In this document: positions 1-9,835 of the stretch, one piece after another
Layout of the letters: each line of letters begins with the position of its first letter
How positions within the stretch are numbered: position 1 is the first letter of the stretch
Assembly (NCBI GenBank): GCA_033807775.1
Contig: CM066314.1
Span: 37,803,501 to 37,867,500 of the forward strand
DNA from: Saussurea involucrata
Taxonomy: Eukaryota; Streptophyta; Magnoliopsida; Asterales; Asteraceae
Length of the DNA stretch: 64,000 bases
Direction: 5' to 3'
Notes under the pieces: model-generated
Told to the model about the DNA's origin: nothing
Database searches by the model: none
What the model saw: only the letters and a program-made list of their open reading frames with translations
Position numbers and translations under genes: made by a program

Positions 1-1475
1 CCTGGTTTCTAGTGGGTCCTCGTTCTCGAAATTGTTGTGTAGATCAGTTGGGATGGTAAGGAAGGATGGTGTCGGAATCTCGAAAGCTTCAATTGAAGAG
101 CGAGTGGAGGATTTGAGCCCTGACTCTTTAGTCGAGATTTTCAGTGACATGATCAATGAAGGGAAGATATCAGTGTTGGATTGAAATACGTGTAGGGGTA
201 TAATGTGAAGTAATTGGTCTGGACGGAAATTGTATGGGATGGTTGAGCAGGTAGGCTGTGAAACTCATGAACAACAAGTTGTTGCAAGGACGAAAGAGCG
301 ACCGTTGGTCAAAGGTAGAGTGTCAATGAAAAGTTGTGTGGGTACAACGGTTGACCTTGTTAGAGTGAATAGCCTTCAATTGCAAGTTGAGTTTCATGCA
401 TTGTGTCCTTATATGTGTTACATGAGCTTTTCATGACTAAAGGTAATTGTGTAAATAACGAATTTCTTCCCGGACACTCAGTTACTTCCCGGATAATTTT
501 TTTTTCTTATACCCACTTTCCGGACAAAACAACTTTCCGGTCAAAGCTGTCAATTTCCTGGATAAACAAAGTGCTTTCCGGATGAATTTTTTTTTAGCTT
601 CCCGGGTACCACATCAATTTTCCGGATACTCTATTTCCCGGACAAAAGCATCATGCTCCCGAATCTTATTTACCGGATGCAATACATTCACGTCGCCCAA
701 CATTATTGACCAAATTTTTATTTGTTGACCATTTAACCCACCGCATACCATACATGCATGCACGTCATCATTGCCTATTTTATTTTTTTTGTTTAGTGTG
801 CTTTGTTTGACCATACTTGCTGCATGCTTTTTCATTCTTCACATATCATACATATAGATATATATCGCTGATTTGCTTATTCATCTCATACACGCATGCA
901 TACATAGTTGGCATACAATAAGTTCTTGAGATCACACAATCAGTTTTCGAGATCATACGAAAAGTTTTGAGAGTACCGTAACTCGAAAATTCAAGTTTAT
1001 CGCTAGTCGTTATCGTGAGTTCACCACACGTTTCTTGACCGATAGTTTATATATATCTCACGAAGTCGTCTCGTTTTCGAGAAAATTAATCGCACGTTTC
1101 TGATCGGTACCCGAGTTATCGCACGTCTCGTGATCCAGAGTTTTAGTGATAGTTGAGATTCCTTTGGTGACGATTTTCATGGTTTGCATGGTTCATGGTT
1201 TTGAGTTTTAGTGACGGTTTGAGACTTTTTGCGACAGTTTGATCTTACTCGCGACGCTTATCATTTCATGTGATTTTGGTTGACGTCTTGATCTAACTTG
1301 GTTTGTTTATCTTGCAGGCTTTATTCTCGAAGTTTGATTTTGTTCGTTCCGGTTAACTAATCAGATTTTAAATTGTTAAAACAAATTTATTTTTCTTATT
1401 TAATTTTGATTTTCTTCCGCAATTTTTGATTCTTCAAAACAACACCGATTAACGATCATAATTTTTCAGGTAACA
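1..1475. other. Unassigned 5' region with TTCCGGA-rich block and leader
   Basis: No convincing gene. The first ~440 bases are G/T-rich and resemble in style the decayed Ty3 internal DNA at 21.55-21.87 kb, but I cannot align them to it. From about 470 to 665 the word TTCCGGA/CCCGGA, or a one-base variant, occurs about eleven times. From 920 to 1270 another repetitive vocabulary (TTTTCGAGA, CGCACGT-TCTCG) precedes the ORF at 1476. I see no LTR matching the one at 21226 and no TGGTATCAGAGC primer site, so the left boundary of the element containing the next ORF is undefined. Confidence 0.5.
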
Positions 1476-3461
1476 ATGTCTTATTCATCTCAGTCTGAAG
1501 CAACTTGTCAGGTATGTCTACCAACTAATAGTGTTTTAATCGATCAAATTCAACTGCTTGGTCAAAAGGTAGAGTCCTATAAGGCATCCACAAATGAACA
1601 ACTGCTTGAAATTAACTATTTAAAAGAAAAGCTAGATGTTCAAAAGCGCATAACTGAAAAGTACAAGTCCGAAAATGCTAATTTAAAAGAAAATTGTACA
1701 AATCTTTCAATAGCACCTAAGGACTTAAGGGCCAAAATATCTGAATTGAATCTTAAGCTTGATCAGTGTGAGAATGAGAAAGCAGAGATTGTCTATCAAT
1801 GCTCCTCTCTCCAAATCCAACACAAAGAAATGGTTTCCAAAATAACTGATCTTGAAACCAAACTTCACAAAAGAGGTCAAACAGATCAGACCATTCACAT
1901 GAACAAACCCAAGGAATTCACCTACTTTAACAAGGAATGGGGAATCGGTTACGATAACCCACGGTACTTGAAAAAGATTTTGACCAAAAGACCGACTCTT
2001 TATCACTTTGGTTTTCTCAGTCTGGACAAAAAGTATCCTGAATATAAAATCAAATGGACTGGTCCTCTTGAACCTGAGAAAAAAGAGGAAACTGAGGAAT
2101 ACAAAAACACCACTAAAACACAACTTCCTTTTTGCTACGAGCCTATGAATTACTCGTACAAGAAAAACCCAAAGAAATACCTCTCAAATGACTACTTTGA
2201 TGGCTATAAGGTTGCGACGCCCAAGGATTCCTCCAAAAAGGATGAGGACCAAGCACCCGAAACCAAAACTGAGACGGACGAGTTTAAACTCTATGTTCCT
2301 CCTCTCGTTTTGGAATCTAAAATAGTCGAATTAGAGGAGACACTCGAGAAGGAAAGAACTAGTTTTCAAAAGGAAAGGCAAGCACTTATATCAGAACTTG
2401 AGACACTCAAATCCGTAAAAACCGAATCTGTGTCGGATGAAGGACAGGAAATCCTTCGGAATAAAATCAATCGGCTCACATCAAAACTGTCTGCTTTGGC
2501 AACAGAAGCGATGAAGGAGCATGTGAGAAATGGTCAACTTCAAGAGACGATTGACCAACTCCAAAACGAAAAGCTGATTTCACCCGAACATTTCTCGGAC
2601 TCATCTGATACGTCTTCGTGTAAATCTTTCAATGAAAAAACTTCTTCTCGAAACGGTAAAGAGTCTCAAGATGAGTGTGTTTTAAAGAATCTAAACTCTG
2701 ACTTTTTCATAGCTTCTGCACCAGATTCACCTAAGCACACAGACACAAAGTGTTCCTCACCTCCCTCAGACAATCCTAGTCCATCGATTCCGGATATCGA
2801 TTTTTCTAAATTCATGAATTTCGAGGGTAGTTCAGATGAAGAGTTTGAATCGTTTCCATTTGACAAACCTCTTCCGAATCACACCGACTTTCTGTCTAAA
2901 GCGGTAAATCGTCCGGTCAAATTTCTAAAAGGCGAGAGTTCTTCGACACTCAAGACCCCGGCTGTGAACAAAGTTTCTAAAACTGATTCTCGTTCACAAA
3001 ACCATTTACAGCCGCGGCAAAAGACCGGTCGACCAAATGATAGATATCCTTCCTACTCAAACTTTACTGATCATAACTTTAAAGATATTTCAGATAATAA
3101 TGGTCGGAGAAAGAGGATCAAACAAGTTTGGGTGGTGAAGAAATCTAATGAAAGCAAAACGAGTACAAAGTCATTTAAGCCAGTTTCGCATGTTAGGACA
3201 TACAATCGCAATCATGATGTTTTTAATTCTCGTACTTCTGTTGAACAAAAGGTGATTTTTCCCTTAAGAGTTTACTCAATTCAACAGTTGCTTCAACTTT
3301 CTCATGATTGTATCTGTTGTTCTACATGTGGTTCGAATGATTTTGTTGATCGTCAATATGAATCTCATTGGTATGGTAACTATAGTATCCCCAGTCCTCA
3401 CTATAATAGGGCATCTAACCGTCAAGGATCCATCAAAGGATGGATACCAAAATCTTTCTAA
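1476..3461 (+). CDS. 661-aa coiled-coil retrotransposon-associated ORF
   Basis: A long open frame in a retroelement context. I do not recognise a named domain. Residues ~16-130 and ~270-360 are rich in Leu/Lys/Glu heptads and read as coiled coils. The middle (~380-480) is Ser/Asp/Pro-rich and acidic, and the stretch after ~480 is basic. Near residues 612-618 there is a Cys cluster (CICCSTC) followed by aromatic residues, which could be a degenerate zinc knuckle. Just after the stop lies a splice-acceptor-like TTTTGCAG. The ATG follows TTTTTCAGGTAACA, also acceptor-like. It could be the gag-like ORF of a copia-type element whose pol is missing. Lack of stops over 2 kb suggests recent function or transposition in trans. 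Function is inferred only from context. Confidence 0.6.
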   Translation: MSYSSQSEATCQVCLPTNSVLIDQIQLLGQKVESYKASTNEQLLEINYLKEKLDVQKRITEKYKSENANLKENCTNLSIAPKDLRAKISELNLKLDQCENEKAEIVYQCSSLQIQHKEMVSKITDLETKLHKRGQTDQTIHMNKPKEFTYFNKEWGIGYDNPRYLKKILTKRPTLYHFGFLSLDKKYPEYKIKWTGPLEPEKKEETEEYKNTTKTQLPFCYEPMNYSYKKNPKKYLSNDYFDGYKVATPKDSSKKDEDQAPETKTETDEFKLYVPPLVLESKIVELEETLEKERTSFQKERQALISELETLKSVKTESVSDEGQEILRNKINRLTSKLSALATEAMKEHVRNGQLQETIDQLQNEKLISPEHFSDSSDTSSCKSFNEKTSSRNGKESQDECVLKNLNSDFFIASAPDSPKHTDTKCSSPPSDNPSPSIPDIDFSKFMNFEGSSDEEFESFPFDKPLPNHTDFLSKAVNRPVKFLKGESSSTLKTPAVNKVSKTDSRSQNHLQPRQKTGRPNDRYPSYSNFTDHNFKDISDNNGRRKRIKQVWVVKKSNESKTSTKSFKPVSHVRTYNRNHDVFNSRTSVEQKVIFPLRVYSIQQLLQLSHDCICCSTCGSNDFVDRQYESHWYGNYSIPSPHYNRASNRQGSIKGWIPKSF

Positions 3462-4330
3462 TATGTTTTGCAGGAATGTCATGTGCATTTAAATTAGAAG
3501 ATTCTTTTCACATGACGAACATTCAAAGGTTATGCCAATTTTGAGAGGGAGTACTATTCTATGAAAGGTAAGTGAACTTCAACTGAATTCAAAGACTGTG
3601 GTAATTCATTCTGAATAACTTACTTGTGTTTGTTATTCTCCAATTCTAATCTCCATGATTGCCACGCCCAATATTTTCTTGACTTAGTTATTTCCATGTC
3701 TCTCATATGTTTGTTGATTTATCGATGGAAATACACTCGTTTGAATTCCTAGTTGTTTTCCAAGTTCGCTAGTTCTTGTAAATGATTCAATTCGTTTCTG
3801 ATATATTAATTGTGACTTGTTCTTCACTATTAAACTTTCTGATCATTGTTTCATTTTTGAACATATAGTGCTTACTAAGTCATTCTGTTTAGCGCTTGAT
3901 TTTGTTTCTTGAAATTCTATATTTCAAATGATTTTTATGACTTCTGATCATCTCAGATCAGGACTCGTTCTTAAATGTTTTGACTTCTAAACACCCCAGT
4001 TAAGAACTCGTACCTCAATGTTTATTGAAATGATTTATTTGGTTCATTAAATGAGTGTTAGGACTTTTATTGTTTCTATGGTCTATCCAGAACCGGAAGG
4101 ACCTACCCAAGAAACACGTCCAATTATAGATATCAGTGAGGGGTCTAGATTGACAGATAAGTTCGGAGTGAAAAGAAAAATGGTGAGGATGTGACAGGAC
4201 TTAAAAAATCATTGGTCCTTACCAAACCGAGTCACTTATCCGGGTAACCACACAATCTGTTCATTCTCGTTCTTTGGAGATGAATATTGAAACAGACGTA
4301 TACTCAGTGTCGATAACTCGTGTCACCCTA
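3462..4330. other. Non-coding 3' region of the coiled-coil-ORF element (left part)
   Basis: No ORF with recognisable homology. The sequence is T-rich and resembles a retrotransposon 3' untranslated region. The rightmost 11 bases, GTGTCACCCTA (4320-4330), recur at 20144-20154, where sequence of similar character resumes. This region and 20144-21225 were therefore probably contiguous before a composite insertion arrived. Confidence 0.5.
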
Positions 4331-4591
4331 TGCTGTTAAAATCGGATATCGGTGCGATATCGGTCAAGGACCGATATTCGATATCTCGGATATATCGGTG
4401 ATATATCGGAATATCGGTTTATATAATATTTTTTAGAATTATATATATATATGTTGGAAAATTTAGTAAAAAATATATGTTTTACTAACTTTTGACACAT
4501 TTAAATACACATATATGTATTATATATAATTAACTCTTAGTGGGTTTGTGTTCTCCTATATGAGAGCTTCGAAACGACGCATAATGTGTCC
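4331..4591. repeat. Short insertion-like segment rich in ATATCGG words
   Basis: About 260 bases lie between the 11-base direct repeat and the outer edge of element A's LTR. Positions ~4343-4420 carry about seven overlapping GATATCGG/CCGATAT words, partly palindromic. The rest is AT-rich with a short TA run. No terminal inverted repeat is visible. The last bases contain GTGTC (4586-4590), matching the start of the 11-base repeat at 20144. This may be a small insertion whose right target duplication was later hit by element A. Confidence 0.4.
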
Positions 4592-6165
4592 TGGTACGTG
4601 CGAAATATGTGTTTTAATCGCAGTGGGTTGCAAACTGTCCACAGTGGGAAGTGCAAGTGTACACTGTCCACTATGATCGTCACAGCAAGTAATAGTTGGT
4701 AAAATACCAGAATCGAATCCACAGAGACTGGACAATCAAGACAATATGGTTCTCATGAGCTCCTTTTACAAGTTTTAATTAGAGAGGAAAATAATACTTT
4801 GGTTTGGTTGGTGAAATAGTTACTTTGAAGATTTTACTAAGGTTTTAAGAGGAGGAATGTAGGTTAGATTTTCTCTAGATTTTATACTAAATACCTGGTC
4901 CTAAAAGTGGTCCTTGTATTCGAGGTAGGCATTTTCGCTTGAAAAGCCCGGTTACAAAATACTCACACCGTTAGATAAAAATCTCATACTCTTAGTATTT
5001 ATTGTTTTGTCAATGGCAATCTCAAAAATGGACCTTTTCAGGTCTCGATGGAATGTGTAGAGACAAATACTCTAAGTGTTTTTAATACACAAATTAGCTT
5101 GCCTACTACTCCAGTGGGTTGAGATTTGCTCACTGTGCTGACCTCACTTTCGTAAGTGTCAAAAGAATTCTTTCGAATCCCCTAGCATCATTCAAGCTCG
5201 TGTCACTGCGTTCTACTTATTTCTAAGTTAAGAACTAGACTTTAGATCCTTGCAAGTGATCGGCTTGTTCGCATCCTTGGGTAAATATCGAGAATGAAAG
5301 ACCAAAACAAGAAATATTCCAAGTATAAAGGTTACTCGAGTATTTTTAATAAAATCTAGGTACTTTTCCTTCCTACATCCCAAAGGATGTTTAGCCTATA
5401 ACTAAAGTAAAGAAATCAAAAGAGTAGAAGTTACACATAATTAAACTAAAAGAGACTTGAATAGAACTCACAGTGGGGAACGAGGGTTCGTCCCTGTCAC
5501 TGTGTATTGCGAACTACAATTAAACTAAGAAAGTAAATTACTGAAAATTAAAGCTAGTTACTGCAGTAAATAAAAGACTAAAGCTAATGTGGTAGTTGAT
5601 AGAATTTAAGGCTAAGCAAAAACTCAAGGATGATCATAAATGATACCCAAGTGCTCCTTTATATACTAGGAGAAAGAGTTGGGTATTACACAAAAGAGGT
5701 GGGTCTTCTAAAGGGTAAAGACTGCTGGTTTAAGCTGAACATCAGCCACTTTGGATAATCCTTTTACCCAATAGATACTTTGCCAAGTCAATCTCTAAGT
5801 ACAAAAAGGTGTACTTGTTGTCATCTTTAAGGAAGCTACTTTGTACTTCTCCAGCCCATATTTCCCTGTCATTTGAACCTTCTCAACTCCAGAAAATTAA
5901 ATCCCAACTAATAGTTTCTTTTGTCTTCTTCTTGGTTTGCTCGAACAGTGGGAAGCCGGAGTGGGCACTACAGTGGTCACTGCAGGATAAAACGTGAAAA
6001 ACACCCAAACTCCACCAAATAATTTATTAAAGACTATGGTTTACTCTTTTTGCTCATTTTCAAGAATTATACCAAGAATGGGGGTTTTGAGAGGTGAAAT
6101 GGCTAAATTTGACGAAATAAAATAGAAAATAAAAGGAAATAATAACTCTAAAAATAGAGTTATCA
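4592..6165 (-). repeat. 3' LTR of element A
   Basis: On the minus strand it starts TGATAACTC and ends GCACGTACCA. It is the same length as 17764-19337, with only scattered mismatches. A purine-rich GGTTTAAGTTTGAGGTTG lies immediately outside its 5' edge (6166-6183), as expected for a polypurine tract. Element B has the same arrangement (GGTTTGGGGTTG before TGATAAC). Confidence 0.85.
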
Positions 6166-6183
6166 CAACCTCAAACTTAAACC
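6166..6183 (-). other. Polypurine tract of element A
   Basis: The minus-strand purine/T-rich run GGTTTAAGTTTGAGGTTG abuts the TGATAAC start of the 3' LTR. Second-strand DNA synthesis would be primed here. Confidence 0.7.
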
Positions 6184-7210
6184 ATTACTTGTCCCCAAGT
6201 AATAAAAAAGAAAAAATAATATAAAAATATCTACAAAAATAACGCATTTTGAGCTTTCAGTGACTTACCGACTTCTCACTCTGATTGGATGTTGATCTCC
6301 CTTCATAGGTACTTCTTTCGGTTCCAAACTTTAAGCTTCACTTTTGTATTTGACGAAATCTTTCCCTTGTTTACCATTGATCAATAGTACTTTTCTTGGG
6401 TTCGAAAGGTTTGTAGCTTTGAGTGTTTTCCCAAGGGCTTTTAGCGATTATTTCCAAACAAGGATCGATGATCTCTCTTTTGAGATTTTTATTTCCAAAA
6501 AGTGAGTGGTTTGGATTTTTCATGGGTATGTACGTACACTTTCAGGCTTTATTTGGGTATGGCTATTTTTCTTGAAAGTGGGTATTCTGATGGTCCAGAA
6601 TAGGCACACCATCTTTTTTCTGGGAGTGAGCACTTTGATGGTCCAGAAAAGGCACACCATCAATTTTGTTAGTGATACTCCGTTTTTCTTCTGTTTTTGT
6701 ATTTTTGTGTTTTTCTTTTTTTTGGAGGTGGGTATGGTTTACCCACCTCAAACTTATTACCTCACAGTGTCCCCACTGTGGGAAGACTGGAAGTCACTCT
6801 GGAAGTCCCTACCTCAAACTTAAAACTGCATAGTGTCCCCACTGTGATTTGGAAATAGTGGTGAACGAGGTGTTTCGGGGGAACAAAAAGGGTCGTGTTT
6901 GGATGCAAAAATGGCCTATATCATTTCATTGTGCCAAGATGAGATTTGTACTTACAAAAGGGACCTTTCTAAGTTGGAAACCGAAACTTGTACCTTGAAA
7001 TGAAAACGAGATCAAACAAACATTCAAACAAGAAGATTAGTTAGTAACCCAAAATGACCTACTTATCAGTAGGAATTCCATGCATCATCAAAAGTTAAAA
7101 ACATCAAATATTGTCACATGCCCAACCATAGGCAAAATACGAGAATCATACAGAAAAATAAAATTGTTTTTGGGGCAGCAAAAGAGTGGAACCAAAGTTT
7201 TAACAAACCA
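6184..7210 (-). other. Element A 3' non-coding internal region
   Basis: A non-coding stretch between the third ORF and the polypurine tract. It includes several CCCACTGTG words and the doublet 'CTTTGATGGTCCAGAA...GGCACACCATC'. Bases 6166-6961 are duplicated almost exactly at 19338-20139, outside the 5' LTR. Confidence 0.7.
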
Positions 7211-9313
7211 TTAAGAGGACGGGGTAGCTTGCGGCGACATATCCGCATCATCTTCATCGAACTCATCTTCACTAGCATATGTAGGGCAGATATCCTCGGG
7301 GAAGTCGGGGAGTTGTGCAGCTAACTCGGGATTAGCTTCTTCGAACATTTTCTTCATCACCTCATCACGTTCCCGGGTGTACATCCAAAATGATGTCGTC
7401 GCCCTGTTTTGATATTTCTGCTGCCCCTCCATTAGTTCGATTCGATAAGTGAGTTTCTTCAAAGCTTTCAGGATTTCGGACATGGGATCACTGCTACTTG
7501 TGCTTGTGGTTCCTGCAGTGGGTTGTTGGAGTGGGGTACCAGTGGTTCTCACAGCGTGCTCATCAGCGATCCTCACTGTGGGATCATCAGTGGGGATAGT
7601 GACTGCTCGTCCCATCTTTCTTATTGTTTCCACACTGATATTGCTTGTGGAAACAAGCCATTGATCTTCCGCAGCTGAGGGCACTCCAGCAGATATTAGC
7701 AATGAAGTAATGAGACAAGGGAGGGGAAGATTTACCTTCTTTCTGGTGCGAGCTTAGTCAATGGCAGCGTACATGAGGGTCCCCAAATTGACTGGTTTAC
7801 CAGTTAAGATGCAGTACAACAGGGCGCACTTGTGCATTGATAACGTAGTGTCATGAGAAGTGGGGGATATGGTTGCCTGCACAAACTGGAACCACACAGC
7901 GGCCTCAGTTGTGAGGGCATTAGCAGGCAAACATTTGCGTTGGCCATCCCTACCCCAGGGCTTTCCCTCAGCTGCTAATTCGTTTAAAATCAATTCTTCA
8001 TCTGCTTCGGTCATCTTTTTCAAAAATCGGACAAATTCGCAAGCAGTGGGGGTCCTTATGCCAAGAACTAGGTTGATAGCACTAGCATGATAGAATACTG
8101 TTTTACCCCGGACTTTTACACAAGGTTCTTTGGATTGAGAGGCCTCGGCATAAAATTCCCGCACTAAAGAGGCATTTGCACGACGGTTGGCAGCTGCCAA
8201 TGTCGACCAATCTTGCTCGGTGATCCTATTCTTAATAAACGGATTGGCTACTATAAAGTCGGGGTCAAAACCTCTCTCTAGGTTCAACTTCTGATTAGAA
8301 ATACACTCAAAGTGGGCAGCCACAGCGGGAGTGGTGAATTGCCTGGGTACCCCACTGGGGGCATGCTCAGTCCCCACTGTGGATTGGTGCGGGTTTTCAG
8401 ATGGGATTTGCATATCCCCAACATCAGTTTCTAGAGAAGAAGAACTCAAAGAGGGTTCGAGACACTTACCATTTCCAGCGGTCTTCCTTGGCTCTTTAGT
8501 GGGTGTCTTCTTTGATTTGGTCACCAAGGACCTGGTGACCATCCCCTTGTTCCTCAAAGCCTTCCTCATTGGATTCTCCCCACTGTGGGCAGCAGTTGTT
8601 AGCGCCTCCAAGCCAACAGCGGTTGTGGCTTGAGGGATTGTTCCAGTCTGAATATGCTCCTTACCCATTCCTTGAACTTCTTCTTCTTGCCGGATTTTGT
8701 CTTGATCTTCTTTTCTCGCCCTTTCTTCAGCTGCTTTTTTCATTGCTTCCTCAAGAAGCCTTTTATTCTCAATTCTTTTTTGCTCTTCCTCAACCTTTTT
8801 CTTCTCCTCTTCTGCCCGAAGTTTTTCTTCCTCAGCCTTTTTTCTTTCTTTCTCCTCTTTTGCCAATCTCTCGGCCTCCTCTTTTGCCAATCTCTCGGCC
8901 TCCTCTTTCTGTTTCCGCTCCTCCTTTTCTTTTCGTGACCTTTCCTATTCCTCTTGTCTCAGTCTCTCCTCCTCCTTTCTCTTTCTTTCGACTTCTTCTT
9001 TTCTCTTTCGGATGACCGACATGCGCAAGTTGAACTCTTCTTCCAATCTTCTTTCTTCTTCTTCGGCTTGTAATGCCTCATCGTCGAGGTGGCTAGAACC
9101 AGAGTCCGCCGTTTTAGATGAAGAAACAACCTTGAGACTCTCTTGTTTCGATGAACCCGTGTCTGGAACAATCGGATTTTCGCCGGATACCGGTGGCGGT
9201 TCATTTAGGTCGCCGGTGACAGTTTCCGGCGGGTGGTCTTCGATGGTTCGGCGGCGGACCGCCGGACGTGTGGTTGCCTCCGGGTGAGTGTTTAATCTCT
9301 TGCTCTTGGCCAT
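7211..9313 (-). pseudogene. Element A third ORF (plant-transposon-protein domain), two in-frame stops
   Basis: One reading frame runs from ATG at 9313 to the stop at 7211 (about 700 codons), broken only by TAG at 8945-8947 and TAA at 7754-7756. The N-terminus (~120 residues) is Arg/Pro/Ser-rich. It is followed by a strongly charged Glu/Lys/Arg coiled coil (~100 residues, e.g. repeated AERLAKEE), then a globular domain with EFYAE, VRGKTVFYHASAIN and WFQFVQATISPTSHDT motifs, and a Ser/Thr-rich acidic tail. The globular part is the one usually annotated in plants as 'putative plant transposon protein'. ORFs at this place in Athila elements have been called envelope-like, but I see no signal peptide or membrane span. 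It is homologous to the ORF at 59176-60358. A TATA-like box and CT-rich leader lie just upstream. Function unknown. Confidence 0.75.
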
Positions 9314-9390
9314 TACTAGGGTTTTGGAAAGGTTTTGGAAGGTTTTTTCGGTTTTGGGTCGTAAGAAAGAGAGAGAAATGAGAGATGGTT

Positions 9391-9400
9391 GTATTTAAAT
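9391..9400 (-). promoter_or_regulatory. TATA-like box upstream of element A third ORF
   Basis: The minus strand reads ATTTAAATAC at 9391-9400. About 10-35 nt downstream it continues into CATCTCTCATTTCTCTCTC, a pyrimidine-rich plant leader, with the ORF3 ATG at 9313. This suggests an internal promoter separate from the LTR. It is inferred from sequence pattern only. Confidence 0.45.
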
Positions 9401-9835
9401 TTTTAGGAGGAAAAGTGGTTTTTGGGAGTTAAGGTGGATTAGGAAAAGGGAAAGGTTTAATTGTTTTTCTTTTCAAAAATGGAGGGAACCGTCGGTTTTT
9501 AGGAGAGAGGGAGAGAAAGGACAATGATGATTTATCTTGGAAAAATGCAAAGTATGACACATGGCAGTAAAAAGAAGACTAGGTGGCAGAAAAGGTTGAT
9601 GTGTGTCAGCATTGGGCCCCCAAATCTATCAAATCTCGCGTCAGCTCTGGAGTGGGGAGCGCAGGGACTTGCATTTTCCCCACTGCGAAGTACTTTCTTT
9701 GACTTTTCTTCAAAAAGTGGCACTTTCTCATACACACGTTAAAAACAAACTACCATGCAGAACTAAAAAGACCAAAAATAATAAAAAGACAGCAAACAAC
9801 TGAAATAAAATATTTACAAGTGGTCCCGATGTTTC
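9401..9835 (-). other. Spacer between element A pol and third ORF
   Basis: About 435 bases with no reading frame of note. It includes CAGTGGGG/CCCCACTG words near 9650-9690. It would hold the upstream part of any ORF3 promoter. Confidence 0.5.

Noticed and set aside
4592..6961. A 2.37 kb LTR for element A
   Set aside because: The polypurine tract and TGATAAC start lie at 6165/6166, both copies are then exactly 1574 bp, and no tract or duplication exists at 6961/20139. The extra ~800 bp is repeated internal DNA.
8569..9015. Plus-strand ORF of 148 aa rich in Leu/Phe/Pro
   Set aside because: It is the antisense shadow of the Glu/Lys coiled coil of element A's third ORF, a low-complexity artefact.
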